DNA of 64,000 bases from Vibrio rhodolitus (GTDB taxonomy: Bacteria; Pseudomonadota; Gammaproteobacteria; Enterobacterales; Vibrionaceae), in assembly GCF_003350325.1 (NCBI RefSeq), contig NZ_QLYZ01000018.1:1-64000 (forward strand), in the 5' to 3' direction. The notes under the pieces were generated by a model, which did not search any database, had not been told where the DNA came from, and saw only the letters and a program-made list of their open reading frames with translations. This document shows, in pieces, positions 63,409 through 64,000 of the stretch. Every line of letters starts with the position of its first letter. Within the stretch, counting starts at the first letter, position 1. Both the position numbers and the translations under genes were made by a program.

Positions 63409-64000
63409 TGGCTGAATATACAGTTGAAATTCAAAAGTTGGTAAATGCTGCGTTAGAAGATATTCACGCAGAACATCAAGCGAAGAAGTTGGTGAATGCA
63501 CCAGTAGCAAACAACAATTTTATGATCCGCTGGGTGACAAAAGCATTAAAGAGCCAACGATTTCATCGTTGTGTGGTTGATGATCTCACTCGCTGGCAGA
63601 AGGCGGGGCGCACCAAAGGTAACGACTCAAATCTGATGTTTACCTTTGAACGTATCTCATCTTTTTACCGAGATTTCTTCCCAGTGGAACAAGATGCCAA
63701 AGTAATCAAAGACAGCGATGTGGAAGCATTTCTTGACGTGATGGAACAAGCGGGTTGGGAAGTCTCCACTTCTGAACCACTGGTTGGTGTAGGTAAAGTG
63801 CAGCTTTTCACTGAAGGTCAAAACTCGTTAGCACTCTGTTCTGAGCAGTGCGAAAAGTGTTTTGATGGTGAGTTGTTAGTTAAACCAATGAACTGGTTTG
63901 TGCGCGGTAATCACGCGCTGTTTGTCGAAGCCGCAAGTAAAGCGGGCTTTATGGTGCATAAAGTGACTGACTACAAATCAAACGTGAAATACCACGGTGA
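63408..64000 (+). CDS. DUF2913-type protein, 3' end outside the window
   Basis: Partial gene; 197 codons are visible before the right edge, in frame. It begins MAEYTVEIQKLVNAALEDI and contains RFHRCVVDDLTRWQKAG and VQLFTEGQNSLALCSEQCEKCF. I recall this as the DUF2913 family of Vibrio and enterics, function unknown. Three cysteines lie close together in LALCSEQCEKCF, possibly for metal binding. The ATG overlaps the bcr stop (TAATG), so it is translationally coupled to the efflux gene. Confidence 0.8.
   Translation, partial: MAEYTVEIQKLVNAALEDIHAEHQAKKLVNAPVANNNFMIRWVTKALKSQRFHRCVVDDLTRWQKAGRTKGNDSNLMFTFERISSFYRDFFPVEQDAKVIKDSDVEAFLDVMEQAGWEVSTSEPLVGVGKVQLFTEGQNSLALCSEQCEKCFDGELLVKPMNWFVRGNHALFVEAASKAGFMVHKVTDYKSNVKYHG

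Noticed and set aside
1..64000. tRNA, rRNA, prophage or plasmid functions
   Set aside because: No cloverleaf with a T-loop GTTCRANNC, no rRNA segments, and no phage structural or replication genes were seen by reading both strands; a tRNAscan or Rfam run would be the decisive check.

Overview
The window is chromosomal DNA from a gamma-proteobacterium of the family Vibrionaceae, most likely a Vibrio. The evidence is gene content and order: an H-NOX gene beside its hybrid kinase, tyrR, ycbB-ycbK-ycbL, radD-rsuA-bcr, a CarRS-like two-component pair with a PepSY protein, and sdaC-sdaA. Protein sequences are close to enterobacterial homologues, with Vibrio-typical small hypothetical proteins between them. 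No rRNA, tRNA, CRISPR array or prophage was seen. The species cannot be fixed from the sequence alone.

1-15 kb: the tail of an IS3-family element abuts the 3' end of aspC. Two tandem paralogous small proteins, a MocR/GntR-type regulator, asnS, a chemoreceptor with a periplasmic CxxCH haem motif, queD, a GNAT acetyltransferase, the serine catabolic pair sdaC-sdaA and a NUDIX CoA pyrophosphatase follow. The haem NO sensor H-NOX and a hybrid histidine kinase (HqsK/HnoK type) close this part.

15-18 kb: an accessory-looking island. Three direct copies and one inverted copy of a roughly 190-230 bp three-hairpin repeat surround a 66-aa membrane protein and a dGTPase-like HD phosphohydrolase. Paired substitutions between copies suggest the hairpins are kept at nucleic-acid level.

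18-28.5 kb: pabB, class I fumarase, ycjX-ycjF, and a tightly overlapping tyrR-rimJ-HD phosphohydrolase-DUF2947 run. Then come a 59-aa ORF and ribA. 28.6-33.6 kb: a Fur-box-preceded operon of imelysin, di-haem protein, imelysin lipoprotein and DUF1513 protein, probably for periplasmic iron handling. 33.8-37.6 kb: ycbB, ycbK and ycbL, with a convergent DUF2982 gene.

38-44 kb: a TRAP transporter (2-oxo-acid/lactate-like binding protein, DctQ, DctM) followed by a Cache-domain sensor kinase and a NarL-type response regulator. Repeated TACGTAG sites in the transporter promoter are candidate operators. 44-50 kb: Dps, CRY-DASH, an FeS-type (6-4) photolyase and a GGDEF-EAL protein, then a small gene carrying two LexA boxes. 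DNA protection and repair is thus a theme of this stretch.

50.8-64 kb: PilZ protein, ribosomal protein L25, glycosyltransferase plus DedA-LssY protein, an AraC regulator divergent from a sugar-efflux MFS transporter, the PepSY-carR-carS operon (with an 8-copy heptanucleotide repeat just after carS), radD divergent from rsuA-bcr, and the start of a DUF2913 gene that runs off the end.
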